Program-made: the position numbers and the translations under genes
Source: an uncultured Clostridia bacterium
GTDB lineage: Bacteria; Bacillota; Clostridia; Saccharofermentanales; Saccharofermentanaceae
Direction of reading: 5' to 3'
Assembly (NCBI GenBank): GCA_946403085.1
Contig: CAMIYM010000003.1
Coordinates: 62,001 to 126,000 of the forward strand
Length of the DNA stretch: 64,000 nt
Notes under the pieces: generated by a model
What the model was told of the DNA's origin: nothing
Seen by the model: the letters and a program-made list of their open reading frames with translations, nothing else
The model's database searches: none
Shown: positions 27,132-37,146 of the stretch, in pieces
How the letters are laid out: each line of letters starts with the position of its first letter
Position numbering within the stretch: position 1 is the stretch's first letter

Positions 27132-28511
27132 ATGTCTGAGAGCAAGCATAGCTATTCAATGGACGAATCTAATGTTGCAAGCATTAAGGTAATCGGCGTC
27201 GGCGGCGGCGGAAGCAACGCTGTAAACCGCATGGTCGAGAGTGGTGTCCAGGGCGTCACGTTCATCGCAATTAATACTGATAATCAGGCTCTTGCACGTA
27301 ACAAGGCGGAGATTAAGATACAGATCGGTGAGAAGGTTACAAGAGGTTTGGGCTGCGGTGCAGACCCCAGCGTTGGTGAGAAGGCTGCAGAAGAGTCCAG
27401 AGATGAGATCGCTGAAGCTATTTCCAACACAGACATGCTCTTCATCACAGCAGGTATGGGCGGCGGAACCGGTACAGGTGCAGCTCCCGTTGTTGCTCAG
27501 ATCGCAAGAGACCTCGGTATCCTCACAGTCGCAGTTGTTACAAGCCCTTTCACATTTGAAGGCGCTAAGAGAGCAGCAAACGCTGAGCGCGGTATCCGCG
27601 AGCTCCAGAAGTCAGTTGACTCACTCATCATCGTTTCCAACGATAAGCTCCTTGACGTAGTTGATGACAATACAAGCTTCGAAGAAGCATTCAACATGGC
27701 TGACCAGGTATTGAAGTTCGGTGTTGCCGGCATTTCTGACCTCGTTGCTATCCCCGGACTCATCAACCTCGACTTGGCAGACGTTACACGTGTCATGAAG
27801 GATGCAGGCGTATGCCACATGGGTATCGGCCGTGCTTCCGGTGAGGACAGAGCTTCTGTTGCTATCAAGCAGGCAATCAATTCACCTCTCCTCGATACAA
27901 CTATCGATGGTGCTACAGGTGTTATCCTTAACTTCACAGGCGGACGTGGAATGCGTCTTTCCGAGATCGATTCAGCTTCATCTATCGTTCGTCAGGCTGC
28001 AGCACCCGAGGCAGAGATCATCGTTGGTGCGGTTGTTGACGATTCACTCGAAGATGAGCTCATGATCACAGTTATCGCTTCAGGTTTTGACGGAACTATC
28101 AATGCTTCCGCAGGTCACAGAGCAAGCACTTCTGTTCTTTCCAGAGAGAATCCTACATTGATCTCTGCAAGACAGCCTGTTGCTCCTCAGCCCAGAACTG
28201 ATTACACACCCAGACAGCCAGAGCCCGCACCGGCACCCGTTCCGGTTCAGAGAGCTCAGCCCGGCTTCAGATTCGGTGATGAGTCAGTTGCTCAGCCCGC
28301 ACCTGCACCGGCTCCCGTAGCTCCTGCTCAGCCTATTCAGCAGGCTCCTGTACAGCAGATGCCTGTACAGCAGGTTCCCCAGCAGGCAGCTCCTGCACCC
28401 GCTCCCGTACAGATGGGCGGCAGACCGCAGGCTAACGTAGCTCCCGCTGCTGATGAGAGAGCACAGAAGTCCGCAAAGCCTTGGTTCATGTTCGGTAAGG
28501 ACGGACAGTAA
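27132..28511 (+). CDS. ftsZ: cell division GTPase FtsZ
   Basis: FtsZ polymerises into the division ring. The tubulin signature [13 protein letters not shown], the N-terminal [13 protein letters not shown] loop and the synergy-loop stretch NLDLADV are intact. After about residue 330 a long linker rich in Pro, Ala, Gln and Val leads to a conserved C-terminal peptide ([12 protein letters not shown]) that would bind partner proteins. A strong AGGAGG-like site (ATACGGAGGAAC) precedes the ATG, and the gene has its own upstream promoter region. Confidence 0.98.
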   Translation: MSESKHSYSMDESNVASIKVIGVGGGGSNAVNRMVESGVQGVTFIAINTDNQALARNKAEIKIQIGEKVTRGLGCGADPSVGEKAAEESRDEIAEAISNTDMLFITAGMGGGTGTGAAPVVAQIARDLGILTVAVVTSPFTFEGAKRAANAERGIRELQKSVDSLIIVSNDKLLDVVDDNTSFEEAFNMADQVLKFGVAGISDLVAIPGLINLDLADVTRVMKDAGVCHMGIGRASGEDRASVAIKQAINSPLLDTTIDGATGVILNFTGGRGMRLSEIDSASSIVRQAAAPEAEIIVGAVVDDSLEDELMITVIASGFDGTINASAGHRASTSVLSRENPTLISARQPVAPQPRTDYTPRQPEPAPAPVPVQRAQPGFRFGDESVAQPAPAPAPVAPAQPIQQAPVQQMPVQQVPQQAAPAPAPVQMGGRPQANVAPAADERAQKSAKPWFMFGKDGQ

Positions 28512-28531
28512 TATAGGGGAGCAGTGATTCC

Positions 28532-29014
28532 GTGATCTGTCCCAAATGCGGCGAGAACGATGACAAGGTCTTAGATTCAAGACCGACCGATGATGGATTT
28601 GCTATCAGAAGAAGACGTGTATGTCTTGTCTGTGGTGCAAGGTTCTCGACAATTGAAAAGATCGAAGGCTTGAAGCCGATGGTCGTTAAGAAGGACGGAA
28701 CCAAGCAACTCTACGATCCTGATAAGATCTTGAGAAGTCTTGATGTAGCGTGCCAGAAGCGCGGTGTATCTCAGCAGGTAAAAGAGAATATCGTATCTGA
28801 TATTACTCATCTTGTTGAAGAGAGATTTAATAAAGAGATAACCTCGTCCGAGATAGGCGAGTTTATTATGTCGAGGCTTATGGATATTGACCGTGTGTCA
28901 TACGTCCGCTTCGCATCGGTTTATAAGAACTTCACTGATCTGGATTCTTATACGGCCGAGATCAACAATTTCGACGTCGGAAGCGTTGCTCCCACGGAGA
29001 ATAAAGGATTGTAA
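28532..29014 (+). CDS. nrdR: transcriptional repressor NrdR
   Basis: NrdR senses ATP and dATP and represses ribonucleotide reductase genes. The start is GTG, giving the family-standard N-terminus MICPKCGENDDKVLDSR. A second CVVCG-like pair (CLVCGARF) completes the zinc ribbon. The ATP-cone follows (VVKKDGTKQLYDPDKILRSL). The length is 160 residues. No nrd gene or NrdR box pair is seen in the window, so its targets lie elsewhere. Confidence 0.97.
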   Translation: MICPKCGENDDKVLDSRPTDDGFAIRRRRVCLVCGARFSTIEKIEGLKPMVVKKDGTKQLYDPDKILRSLDVACQKRGVSQQVKENIVSDITHLVEERFNKEITSSEIGEFIMSRLMDIDRVSYVRFASVYKNFTDLDSYTAEINNFDVGSVAPTENKGL

Positions 29015-29067
29015 CACTGTTACAAAAGAACAAAAAACCTAAGATGTTATAAAGCAGGGGTGATCTT

Positions 29068-29787
29068 ATGGCAGCTAACAAGGTTTTGCTCGTAGACGAT
29101 GATCCGGGCATTATTGAAGTTCTCAAGCTCTATTTTGAGAAAGAGGGATACCAGGTATCCACATGCATGCAGGGCGATAAAGCAGTAGCTGCTTTTAACA
29201 ATTTCGCACCTGACATTGTAATCCTTGATCTCATGCTTCCGGGCATGGACGGCAATGATATCTGCCGTGAGATCAGAAAGACATCTGACTGCCCGATCAT
29301 CATGCTCACAGCAAGAACCGATACTCTTGATAAGATAGTAGGTCTTGAATTAGGTGCTGATGACTACATCCCGAAGCCGTTCGAGCCTAAGGAAGTACTT
29401 GCAAGAGTTAAGGCAGTTTTAAGACGTACAGATAAGCGTGATGCAGCTCCTGCTGCTTCAGACAATAAAGAAGGTTCCACAGATGTCATCACATATCCGG
29501 GCTTCTCAGTTGATAAGATTCGTTATGTGGTAAGCGTTGACGGCAATGAGATCTACATGCCGCCGAAGGAACTCGAACTTCTTTTCTTCCTCGCATCAAA
29601 TCCCAACAGAGTTTTCACAAGAGAACAGCTCCTTGAGAATGTATGGGGTTACGATTTCTACGGAGAATCACGTACGGTCGATGTTCACATCAAGCGTATC
29701 AGAGAGAAGATCGAGAATCCTGACAGAGAGCAGAACTGGAGCATTAAGACAGTCTGGAGCAAGGGTTATAAATTCGAGACGAGGTAA
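29068..29787 (+). CDS. OmpR/PhoB-family response regulator
   Basis: The receiver domain has the acidic pair at VDDDPG, phosphoacceptor Asp54 in VILDLMLPGMDG, the switch Thr in MLTART, and Lys in DDYIPKPF. A winged-helix output domain follows (PPKELELLFFLASNPNRVFTREQLLENVWGY). It is partnered with the histidine kinase seven bases downstream. Order and domain types match WalR/PhoP-like pairs. The signal is unknown, and no target site could be recognised. Confidence 0.95.
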   Translation: MAANKVLLVDDDPGIIEVLKLYFEKEGYQVSTCMQGDKAVAAFNNFAPDIVILDLMLPGMDGNDICREIRKTSDCPIIMLTARTDTLDKIVGLELGADDYIPKPFEPKEVLARVKAVLRRTDKRDAAPAASDNKEGSTDVITYPGFSVDKIRYVVSVDGNEIYMPPKELELLFFLASNPNRVFTREQLLENVWGYDFYGESRTVDVHIKRIREKIENPDREQNWSIKTVWSKGYKFETR

Positions 29788-29794
29788 GTAATTA

Positions 29795-31345
29795 ATGGCG
29801 CCGAGAGCTGACGGTAAGCGGGTATCGGCGGGCTTTGCCGTTTTTCTCATATCCTTTCTTGTACTGACAACTTTGATTGTATTTGCAGTCTTGTTGTTCC
29901 TTTCCTATGAGAATATGTATAACAACCTCATTCTGGAAGTTAATTCCGGAACTGAGGCTGCTGCTAATGACGTGGCATCGGATATCGTATCCATTACGTC
30001 ACTTCAGGATGAGCCATTCGAATATACTATGAACGATGATGGTTCTGATAACTTCAAGAATTCAAGGATCATCGACAAATTCGTAAACTCACAGACTTAC
30101 CGTTCCAATGGAGCCGTATACATAACTGACAAAGCGGGAAAGATCATTTGTCGTAACTCTTTTGTTTTCGACGCATCGGATAACCTTACGACGACAGATG
30201 AAGGTCCTGTCTATATCTCGCAGCCGGATATTATCGATCTTCTTAATACGGCTGATCTCATCGGTTATTCAAGGGCAGGTTCCAACAACACGGGAAGAGT
30301 TGTTTCCGTAAGCTGCGTAAGGATAACAGGAACTCCTTATTTTGTTATCGTAAGTAACAGTGAAGGCACTGATCAGACTAAGTCTGAATATATCAGCGTA
30401 ATCCTTATTCCTGCACTGGTTGCGATGATTATCGCGATCGTGCTTTATGCAGTCTTCGTATACTTAAGCCTCATGCCGATCAGGGATATCTCACATGCAA
30501 TCTCCAAGGTTGCCGAAGGTGATTACTCGGTAAGAGTTAATCCTAAGTATTCTGACCCGAACGATTACACGACTCTTTCAGTCTCCACTGAGTTTACTGA
30601 GATGGGGCAGACGGTAAACAAGATGATCGAATCCCTGGAGAATCAGGAACACGACCGGGAGATGTTTATCTCTTCCATCGCACACGATATCAGAACTCCT
30701 CTGACATCTATCAACGGCTTCGTAACAGCGATCCTTGACGGTACGATACCGGAAGACAAGCAGCCTCATTATCTTGAACTCATTAAGCAGCAGACGGACA
30801 GGATCAGAACCCTTGTTACCCAGATGACGGAAGCTTCTTCTCTGTCACATCCTGATCCGGACATGATGGAAGAATTCAATGTCAATGACATGATCAATGA
30901 TATCGTTGATAACCTTGAATCTCAGCTTTCAGATAAGCAGATCAGAGTCATCAAGTCTCTTGATCCGGATCCGGGTATGGTCTACGGTGAGGCTCAGCAG
31001 CTTTGCAGAGTTATTATCAACATTATTACCAATGCCATCAAGTTCACACCTATGAATGGTGAGATAAAGGTATCTACAGAATCCAATCCCAAGATGCGAA
31101 AAGTCATTATCTCTGTTGAGGACTCCGGTGCCGGTGTTGAAGAATCAAAGAGACAGAGGATCTTTGAGAGTTTCTATCAGGCGGATTCCTCACGTAAGTC
31201 AGAAGGCTTCGGCCTTGGTCTTTATATCTGCAAGCAGATCCTTGCAGGACACGGTCAGACGATCATCTGCGATGAAGGAAGAGAGTTAGGCGGCGCGAAA
31301 TTCGTATTCTCTTTCCCTTATCCGCCTGAAGAGCAGGAGCAGTAA
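29795..31345 (+). CDS. membrane sensor histidine kinase
   Basis: The kinase has two transmembrane helices (about 13-37 and 203-228) flanking a sensor region of about 165 extracytoplasmic residues. A HAMP linker follows, then a HisKA domain with phospho-His297 in SIAHDIRTPLTSING. The HATPase domain has NIITNAIKFTP (N box), EDSGAGV (G1) and GFGLGLYICKQI (G2). All catalytic motifs are present. It is co-transcribed with the regulator upstream. Confidence 0.95.
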   Translation: MAPRADGKRVSAGFAVFLISFLVLTTLIVFAVLLFLSYENMYNNLILEVNSGTEAAANDVASDIVSITSLQDEPFEYTMNDDGSDNFKNSRIIDKFVNSQTYRSNGAVYITDKAGKIICRNSFVFDASDNLTTTDEGPVYISQPDIIDLLNTADLIGYSRAGSNNTGRVVSVSCVRITGTPYFVIVSNSEGTDQTKSEYISVILIPALVAMIIAIVLYAVFVYLSLMPIRDISHAISKVAEGDYSVRVNPKYSDPNDYTTLSVSTEFTEMGQTVNKMIESLENQEHDREMFISSIAHDIRTPLTSINGFVTAILDGTIPEDKQPHYLELIKQQTDRIRTLVTQMTEASSLSHPDPDMMEEFNVNDMINDIVDNLESQLSDKQIRVIKSLDPDPGMVYGEAQQLCRVIINIITNAIKFTPMNGEIKVSTESNPKMRKVIISVEDSGAGVEESKRQRIFESFYQADSSRKSEGFGLGLYICKQILAGHGQTIICDEGRELGGAKFVFSFPYPPEEQEQ

Positions 31346-31348
31346 GGT

Positions 31349-31990
31349 TTGGCTGGCAACAACTCGAAAATAAAAGCTCTTGCTGATAAGACTTATAAAG
31401 CGCTGTCAATAGAATTTCCTGACAGCACGTGTTCTCTCGACTACGATTGTCCTCAAAACTTAGCCATACGCGGCATTTTGTCCGCACAATGCACCGATAA
31501 AAGGGTTAATATAACTGCAATAGATCTTTTCAACAGGTTTCCTGATATGGAATCCATTGCTTCAGCAGATCCGGAAGCGGTAGCAGAGACGATCAAGCCC
31601 TGTGGTCTTACTGCCTCCAAGACAAAGTCTGTAATGGCTTTTGCCGGTAAGATGACAGGCGAATGGGGCGGCGTCATTCCTAATGATGTTGAGCGTCTCA
31701 TGGAGGTACCCGGCATCGGGAAGAAGATCGCCAATCTTATTGTCGGAGAGATCTATGGAACACCTGCAGTCGTTGTGGATACGCACTGTAAGCGTGTAAT
31801 GAAGAGAATAGGAATAACAGAATACGAAGACCCTGCAAAGGTCGAGAAAGACATAATGAAGGCATTCCCTGAAGATCAGTGGATCAGCATCGGACATTTG
31901 TCTGTAGATCTCGGAAGGAAGTATTGCACAGCCAAGTCACCGAAGTGCGATGAATGTCCGCTCTCATCTTTTTGCAGGAAGAGAATATAA
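31349..31990 (+). CDS. nth: endonuclease III (base-excision repair glycosylase)
   Basis: Nth removes oxidised pyrimidines and nicks the abasic site. It has the helix-hairpin-helix VPGIGKKIANLIVGE with the catalytic Lys, VVDTHCKRVMKRIG with the catalytic Asp, and the C-terminal iron-sulfur cluster pattern C-x6-C-x2-C-x5-C. The start is TTG, giving 213 residues. It sits between the two-component system and recG. Confidence 0.96.
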   Translation: MAGNNSKIKALADKTYKALSIEFPDSTCSLDYDCPQNLAIRGILSAQCTDKRVNITAIDLFNRFPDMESIASADPEAVAETIKPCGLTASKTKSVMAFAGKMTGEWGGVIPNDVERLMEVPGIGKKIANLIVGEIYGTPAVVVDTHCKRVMKRIGITEYEDPAKVEKDIMKAFPEDQWISIGHLSVDLGRKYCTAKSPKCDECPLSSFCRKRI

Positions 31991-31993
31991 CTT

Positions 31994-34171
31994 ATGGCTA
32001 CGATACACCTTTCAAGTCCTGTTACCGATATTTACGGAATCGGTCCGGCTGCCGAAGAGCGGCTCGCTAAGCTTGATATATTTACAGTTTACGATCTTAT
32101 CGCTTTTATCCCGTGGCGGTATGACGACTGGTCTAATGTCGCTACGATCGCATCATTCGATATGAATGACAGATTTGATGACAATACCGGTTATGATCTT
32201 TCATTCAGAGGCACCATCTCGACCAATCCTTCCGTGAACATTACAAGCAGGAAGAAGCCTCTGAGCTTTTTCGTTACTGACGGGACGGGAAGGATCAAGC
32301 TCACATTCTTTAATTCACAGTATCTTGCAGGCAAGTTCTCGCTTGGTGATGAATGCTTTGTGCATGGTTCTGTCACGCTTTTCAACGGACAGATGCAGAT
32401 GGTGAATCCTTATATCGAGAAGACTGAGAAGATCGGGGATGATGCACTGGTAAGGCCCGTCTATCACCTTACGGCAGGGCTTTCCTCCAATAATATCTCC
32501 AAATGGGTAAAGACTGCTTTGAAGCTTTGCGGTGATGAACTGCTTTCGGTAATACCTGCAAAGATAGCTGAGCAGAAGGGCTTTGTCTCGCCTAAGGAAG
32601 TATATGAGATGGCTCATTTTCCCTCTTCATTGGATGAAGCCAGGAAAGCACGTGAACAGCTTGCTTATGAAGAACTTATCCTTTTGGGAATAGGAATGAA
32701 GCTTTACAGTTCAGGACACGGTGTCAAAGAGGTTGCAGAACAGGTTATTCCGTCCGGTCCCAATGCCATAGGTCCTGAAGCAGCCGCAAGATGGAATCAG
32801 ATAAAGAACAATCTCGGTTTTGTTCTTACGCAGGATCAGGCATCTGCGTTCAGGGATGTCCAGACTGATCTTATGTCCACGGTCCCTATGAACAGACTTA
32901 TCCAGGGTGATGTCGGTTCAGGCAAGACCATGGTCGCTGCGCTTTCCATGATGATCACTGCTCTTATGGGCAAGCAGGCTGTGCTCCTTGCGCCTACTTC
33001 GGTACTTGCCACACAGCACTATAAGACGATCTCAAGGCTCATGCAGAACAGCGGAATGGAACCTGTTCTTTTACTCGGAAAGACAAAAGCTTCAGAGAAG
33101 ACTGAGATCAAACAGAAGATAGCAGACGGAAGCGCCAGGGTGATAATCGGTACCCATGCGCTTCTTACAGATGATATAAGATTCAATGACCTTGCGCTTG
33201 TAATTGCTGATGAGCAGCACCGCTTTGGTGTCAAGCAAAGGGAAAAGCTCCTTTTCAAGGATAAGGAAGCAGACGGTACTGTTAAAAGTGTCCATAACCT
33301 TGTAATGACTGCTACTCCTATCCCGAGAACGCTTGCCATGGTCATTTACGGTGACATGGCGACTTCCGTTATCAGACAAAAGCCTATGGGACGTCAGGAG
33401 ATAACGACATGGTTCGTTAATTCCAAGAAGAGCAAGGCGATAGAAGAGATGATGAGCGTTAAGCTTGCGGCAGGCGAACAGGTATATATCGTCTGCGCAA
33501 AGATCGATAAGGATGAGACAGAAGCCGGCTCTGATAATCTTATCGGTGAACCGGTTGACGGCGATGAGAGCGTAACAAGTGTTTTCGACATGAAGAAGAT
33601 GGTCGATTCCATGAGCAATCTCTCACAGTATCAGAGTGCAGTCCTTTACGGTTCCATGAAGGAGAAGGACAAGCTCGAGACGATGGAACGCTTTATAGCA
33701 GGAGACATCAAGATCCTTATCTCCACTACGGTAATCGAAGTCGGTGTCGATAACCCTAATGCAAATGTCATGATAATAATGGATGCTGACAGATTCGGCT
33801 TATCAACACTTCACCAGTTGAGGGGCCGTATCGGACGAGGTGACAAGAAGTCTTTCTGTCTCCTGGTATCAGAATCCAGATCAGAACTCGCATTATCCAG
33901 AATGAAGATGATGTGCGAGTCATCTGACGGATTCGAACTTGCCGAGAAGGACCTGGAGTTAAGAGGCCCCGGCGATTTTTACGGTACAAGACAGCACGGT
34001 ATTCCTACCCTTAGAGCTGCAAACCTGTATACTGATATGAAGATCGCTGAAGAAGCAACAAAAGAAGTGAATAAGATAATCGAAGAAGGCGGGGAAGAGG
34101 CTGAACGTCTTAATGAAGCGATCAAGAAGATGTTCGAGTTAAGATTCGCCAGGAAAATGGAGCAGATCTGA
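31994..34171 (+). CDS. recG: ATP-dependent DNA helicase RecG
   Basis: RecG remodels stalled replication forks and branched DNA. A wedge/OB domain of about 250 residues recognises the fork. Walker A GDVGSGKTMVA, the DEQHRFG box, motif III TATPIPRT, and the motif VI region QLRGRIGRG are intact. At 725 residues it is a normal length, with a small acidic insert (ETEAGSDNLIGEPVDGD) in the second helicase domain. Its stop overlaps the rsmD start. Confidence 0.97.
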   Translation: MATIHLSSPVTDIYGIGPAAEERLAKLDIFTVYDLIAFIPWRYDDWSNVATIASFDMNDRFDDNTGYDLSFRGTISTNPSVNITSRKKPLSFFVTDGTGRIKLTFFNSQYLAGKFSLGDECFVHGSVTLFNGQMQMVNPYIEKTEKIGDDALVRPVYHLTAGLSSNNISKWVKTALKLCGDELLSVIPAKIAEQKGFVSPKEVYEMAHFPSSLDEARKAREQLAYEELILLGIGMKLYSSGHGVKEVAEQVIPSGPNAIGPEAAARWNQIKNNLGFVLTQDQASAFRDVQTDLMSTVPMNRLIQGDVGSGKTMVAALSMMITALMGKQAVLLAPTSVLATQHYKTISRLMQNSGMEPVLLLGKTKASEKTEIKQKIADGSARVIIGTHALLTDDIRFNDLALVIADEQHRFGVKQREKLLFKDKEADGTVKSVHNLVMTATPIPRTLAMVIYGDMATSVIRQKPMGRQEITTWFVNSKKSKAIEEMMSVKLAAGEQVYIVCAKIDKDETEAGSDNLIGEPVDGDESVTSVFDMKKMVDSMSNLSQYQSAVLYGSMKEKDKLETMERFIAGDIKILISTTVIEVGVDNPNANVMIIMDADRFGLSTLHQLRGRIGRGDKKSFCLLVSESRSELALSRMKMMCESSDGFELAEKDLELRGPGDFYGTRQHGIPTLRAANLYTDMKIAEEATKEVNKIIEEGGEEAERLNEAIKKMFELRFARKMEQI

Positions 34172-34749
34172 TGCCTAGAGTAGTTACAGGAAGATTCAGG
34201 GGTGCGGTATTACAGGCGCCTGAAGGAGATAAGACAAGGCCGACGACCGATAAGGTCAAAGAGGCGTTGTTTTCCATTATTCAGGCCGATGTTCCGGGTT
34301 CTAAGTTCCTAGATCTTTTCGCCGGTTCCGGACAGATAGGAATAGAGGCCTTAAGCCGTGGTGCAGAGCATGTGACGCTTGTGGAAAGAAGTGGTCAGGC
34401 CGCTTCGATTATTGCAAAGAATATCGCCAAGATCAGGATGGAGAACTCGGATGAACTGAGATTCCATAAGAAAAGTGTGGCCCAGGCATTAGAAGTGTTA
34501 GGGCAGGCAGGCGAGAAATTTGATATTATATTCATGGATCCTCCCTATAAGGACGTGCCTTTAAGGCTCGAAGAGGCAACAAAGCTGATAGCTGAGTTCA
34601 ATATGCTCGCTGAAGGCGGAATGCTCATAGTAGAACATGACAAGGACTGTGAAATGCCCGAGAAAATTCACGGTCTGAATCTTGTTCGTTCTTGTAGTTA
34701 TGGGATTACAGTGATAACATTTTTTAAGGATAAAAATATCGGAGGATGA
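34171..34749 (+). CDS. rsmD: 16S rRNA m2G966 methyltransferase RsmD
   Basis: RsmD methylates G966 of 16S rRNA. Features are RPTTDKVKEALF near the N-terminus, the SAM loop FLDLFAGSGQIGIEALSRGA, and the catalytic FMDPPYKD. The protein has 192 residues. The recG-rsmD-coaD order is common in Firmicutes. Confidence 0.96.
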   Translation: MPRVVTGRFRGAVLQAPEGDKTRPTTDKVKEALFSIIQADVPGSKFLDLFAGSGQIGIEALSRGAEHVTLVERSGQAASIIAKNIAKIRMENSDELRFHKKSVAQALEVLGQAGEKFDIIFMDPPYKDVPLRLEEATKLIAEFNMLAEGGMLIVEHDKDCEMPEKIHGLNLVRSCSYGITVITFFKDKNIGG

Positions 34750-34753
34750 TAGT

Positions 34754-35248
34754 TTGAAGGTAATGCTCTTTCCGGGGACGTTCGATCCCTTTACAAGAGG
34801 ACACAGAGATATTGCCAGAAGAGCCTCAAGGCTCTGTGATAAGCTTGTCATAGCTGTAATGGAGAATGCGGCAAAGACGCCCATGTTTACTCCTGAAGAG
34901 CGTGTGGAACTCATCAAACTCTCATTAAAGAACGATGGACTTGAGAACGTCGAGGTAATGGCGTGGGGCGGCCTTCTGGTCGATCTGTATCAGAAACTCG
35001 GCTGTTGCGCTTCCGTAAGAGGAATCAGGTCAGAGTCCGACTTCAGATATGAATCCGAGCACGCACTTGCTAACCGCCTGCTTTTCGCAGGATACGATGC
35101 GGTGCTCCTGCCTTGCAGAGATGACCTTTCTTTGATAAGTTCATCTATGGTAAAGGAAGTTGGTTCATATGGCGGAGACATCTCAAAGATGGTTCCGGCT
35201 GAGATAATAGATCTTGTTAAGGAAAAACTTTTGAAAGGAAGGAATTAA
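34754..35248 (+). CDS. coaD: phosphopantetheine adenylyltransferase
   Basis: CoaD makes dephospho-CoA from 4'-phosphopantetheine and ATP. It has the nucleotidyltransferase motif PGTFDPFTRGHRDI and the ISSSMVKEV loop. The start is TTG with GGAGG about ten bases upstream, and the 164 residues match the family. Confidence 0.96.
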   Translation: MKVMLFPGTFDPFTRGHRDIARRASRLCDKLVIAVMENAAKTPMFTPEERVELIKLSLKNDGLENVEVMAWGGLLVDLYQKLGCCASVRGIRSESDFRYESEHALANRLLFAGYDAVLLPCRDDLSLISSSMVKEVGSYGGDISKMVPAEIIDLVKEKLLKGRN

Positions 35249-35249
35249 T

Positions 35250-35744
35250 ATGGAGAACAGCAATTTTAATCAGGGTGGTCAGCGCTACGACGCTATCAAG
35301 CACATCGACTATCTTATCGATATGGTCAAGGATGCTTCGAGCGTTCCTTTCTCCGATAAGTGCTCTATCGAGAGAACTGAGACGATCAATTCACTCCAGA
35401 TCCTTAAGAATAATCTTCCTGCTTCAGTTGCTCAGTCTAACGATATCGTAGCAAGAGCTCAGGACATAATCAGCACAGCAAGAGAGAAGAATAAGAAGAT
35501 CATCGACGATGCTAACCGCATGTATGCCATGAAGGTTAACGATCACGAGATCACAAGAGGCGCACGTGAAGAGGCTGCACAGATCATTGCTAACGCTGAG
35601 GCTCAGGCTGAGGAACTCAGAAGAAATGCTCACATCTATGTTAAGTCCTTGCTTGAGAACGTTAACGAGACTCTCTCTGACAACATCGCTAAGATCCAGA
35701 CAAATCTTACTGAGATCAACTCAACTCTTGAAGACGGCGAGTAA
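35250..35744 (+). CDS. coiled-coil protein of unknown function downstream of coaD
   Basis: Soluble 164-residue protein, mostly helical and rich in Ala, Glu, Asn and Ile. The stretch around residues 60-150 (ARAQDIISTAREKNKKIIDD, then REEAAQIIANAEAQAEELRR) is a heptad-type coiled coil. It resembles ATP synthase b-subunit or DivIVA-like helices, but there is no membrane anchor. It begins one base after the coaD stop and ends at a strong terminator, so it belongs to the recG-rsmD-coaD unit. A role as a cell-division or scaffold coiled coil is only a guess. Confidence 0.8.
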   Translation: MENSNFNQGGQRYDAIKHIDYLIDMVKDASSVPFSDKCSIERTETINSLQILKNNLPASVAQSNDIVARAQDIISTAREKNKKIIDDANRMYAMKVNDHEITRGAREEAAQIIANAEAQAEELRRNAHIYVKSLLENVNETLSDNIAKIQTNLTEINSTLEDGE

Positions 35745-35774
35745 TCTGATTAGTTAGTAATTAACGAGCTTTAT

Positions 35775-35804
35775 AGGGTATCTCAAATTGAGATACCCTT
35801 TTTT
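35775..35804 (+). terminator. terminator ending the coaD operon
   Basis: GGGTATCTCAA pairs with TTGAGATACCC, a nearly loop-free perfect stem, then six T residues. Confidence 0.92.
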
Positions 35805-35938
35805 GTATTCATTTCACTATCAAATGAGTGCGATTTGCAGGCATATTGTTTTCGGGCATCAACACGGTACATATATCTTTCAAAAGATTTATAATATCTT
35901 TAAAAGCAAACCAAATGGGATAACAGGAGGTGACAGTC

Positions 35939-37132
35939 ATGATCTTGGGAGTCGAGATAGAGAACTTCGATGTTTTCGATAAGGATAAAGCCGGAATCCT
36001 GATAGATGATTATCTTTCTGAAGGAGGATCTTCTTCTGATCCTTTCCGCGGACTTAATGCACTGATCGGCCGTAACAACACCGGCAAGACCTCGTTTATG
36101 GGCTGCATGGCTTTCCTTAGAGACACTATCACACAGGGCTGTGCTGTTGCTTCGATCAGTTATGGCAGACCGGGATTTGCCAACATGACGCCTGACATCT
36201 CAAGACCATCAGTATTCAGGATCTTCTTTAAGCTTGAGGACAAGAAGCTCGGGAAGCCGAAGTTCATCCAGTATGAACTCTCGATCGTGACGAGCAGGTT
36301 CAAGAGTCCTATCATCGACAGCGAAAAGGTGATAATCGTAACTGAAGTTGACGGTGCGAAAAAGCCTCTTACGATCCTGGACGTTAAGCAGGGACAGGGC
36401 ACGATAGTTAATCTCGAAGACGGCTCTTCAGGCAATGAGATAGGTGTCGAAGACGAGCACCTTACAGCATTAAGCCTTTACGGCAAACTCACAGGCTACA
36501 GGGATTATGTTCTTCTTTATAAAGAGATATACCACTGGTTCTTCTGCAGTTTCTCATCAGAAGAGCAGAGCTCATATTTCTACGAAGGCGGTGCGCCGGG
36601 CGGACACAAACACCTTAACAGCACAGGGTCAAATGTCGGTAATGTTCTTGAATACATCAAGATGGATAATGAGGATGAATACGAGCGTATCGTAAATGAG
36701 ATCAAGGATAAGATCCCTGCGATGAAGAAAAAGAAGAATCTTCCCCAGGCTCTTAAAGAGAGTCCGGATAAGCTTTTCCTTTATCTGCTGCTGCTCCGCG
36801 ATTCAAAGCCCCGTTCAACTATTTTCATAGAGACACCTGATAAGGATCTCTATCACGACATGGTAGATGTATTAAGTGATGAGATGCGTGAATACACGAT
36901 GAAGAATCACTATTGCCAGATAATGTTCTCGACTCACAATCCATACATCATCGAGACATTGTCTCCTAAGGAGATATGGATCTTCGAGCGTTCTTTCGAG
37001 AAGGACGATGGTGACGTGAACATCCGCTGCGCAGGTGCTGATCCGCTCGTTATGGAACTGTTCCATCAGGGTATCGGAATGGGTGCGATATGGTATGGCG
37101 GACATCTTGATTCAAAACAGGAAGACGACTGA
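35939..37132 (+). CDS. AAA/ABC-type ATPase, RloA/AbiLi or OLD-like
   Basis: Stand-alone 397-residue ATPase of the kind found in defence and DNA-maintenance modules. The Walker A loop GRNNTGKT is at 44-51 after a short GVEIENFDVF start typical of OLD/RecF-type domains. The later Walker B-like segment IFIETPDKDLYH (295-306) has Glu-Thr where such enzymes usually have two acidic residues. FSTHNPYIIETL (330-341) is the H-loop region. I chose ATG 35939 with AGGAGGT eight bases upstream. A TOPRIM-like protein follows 14 bases later. The pair recalls AbiL/RloAB- or PARIS-type two-gene systems, but family membership needs a profile search. Confidence 0.7.
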   Translation: MILGVEIENFDVFDKDKAGILIDDYLSEGGSSSDPFRGLNALIGRNNTGKTSFMGCMAFLRDTITQGCAVASISYGRPGFANMTPDISRPSVFRIFFKLEDKKLGKPKFIQYELSIVTSRFKSPIIDSEKVIIVTEVDGAKKPLTILDVKQGQGTIVNLEDGSSGNEIGVEDEHLTALSLYGKLTGYRDYVLLYKEIYHWFFCSFSSEEQSSYFYEGGAPGGHKHLNSTGSNVGNVLEYIKMDNEDEYERIVNEIKDKIPAMKKKKNLPQALKESPDKLFLYLLLLRDSKPRSTIFIETPDKDLYHDMVDVLSDEMREYTMKNHYCQIMFSTHNPYIIETLSPKEIWIFERSFEKDDGDVNIRCAGADPLVMELFHQGIGMGAIWYGGHLDSKQEDD

Positions 37133-37146
37133 CAGAAGGCTAGAAT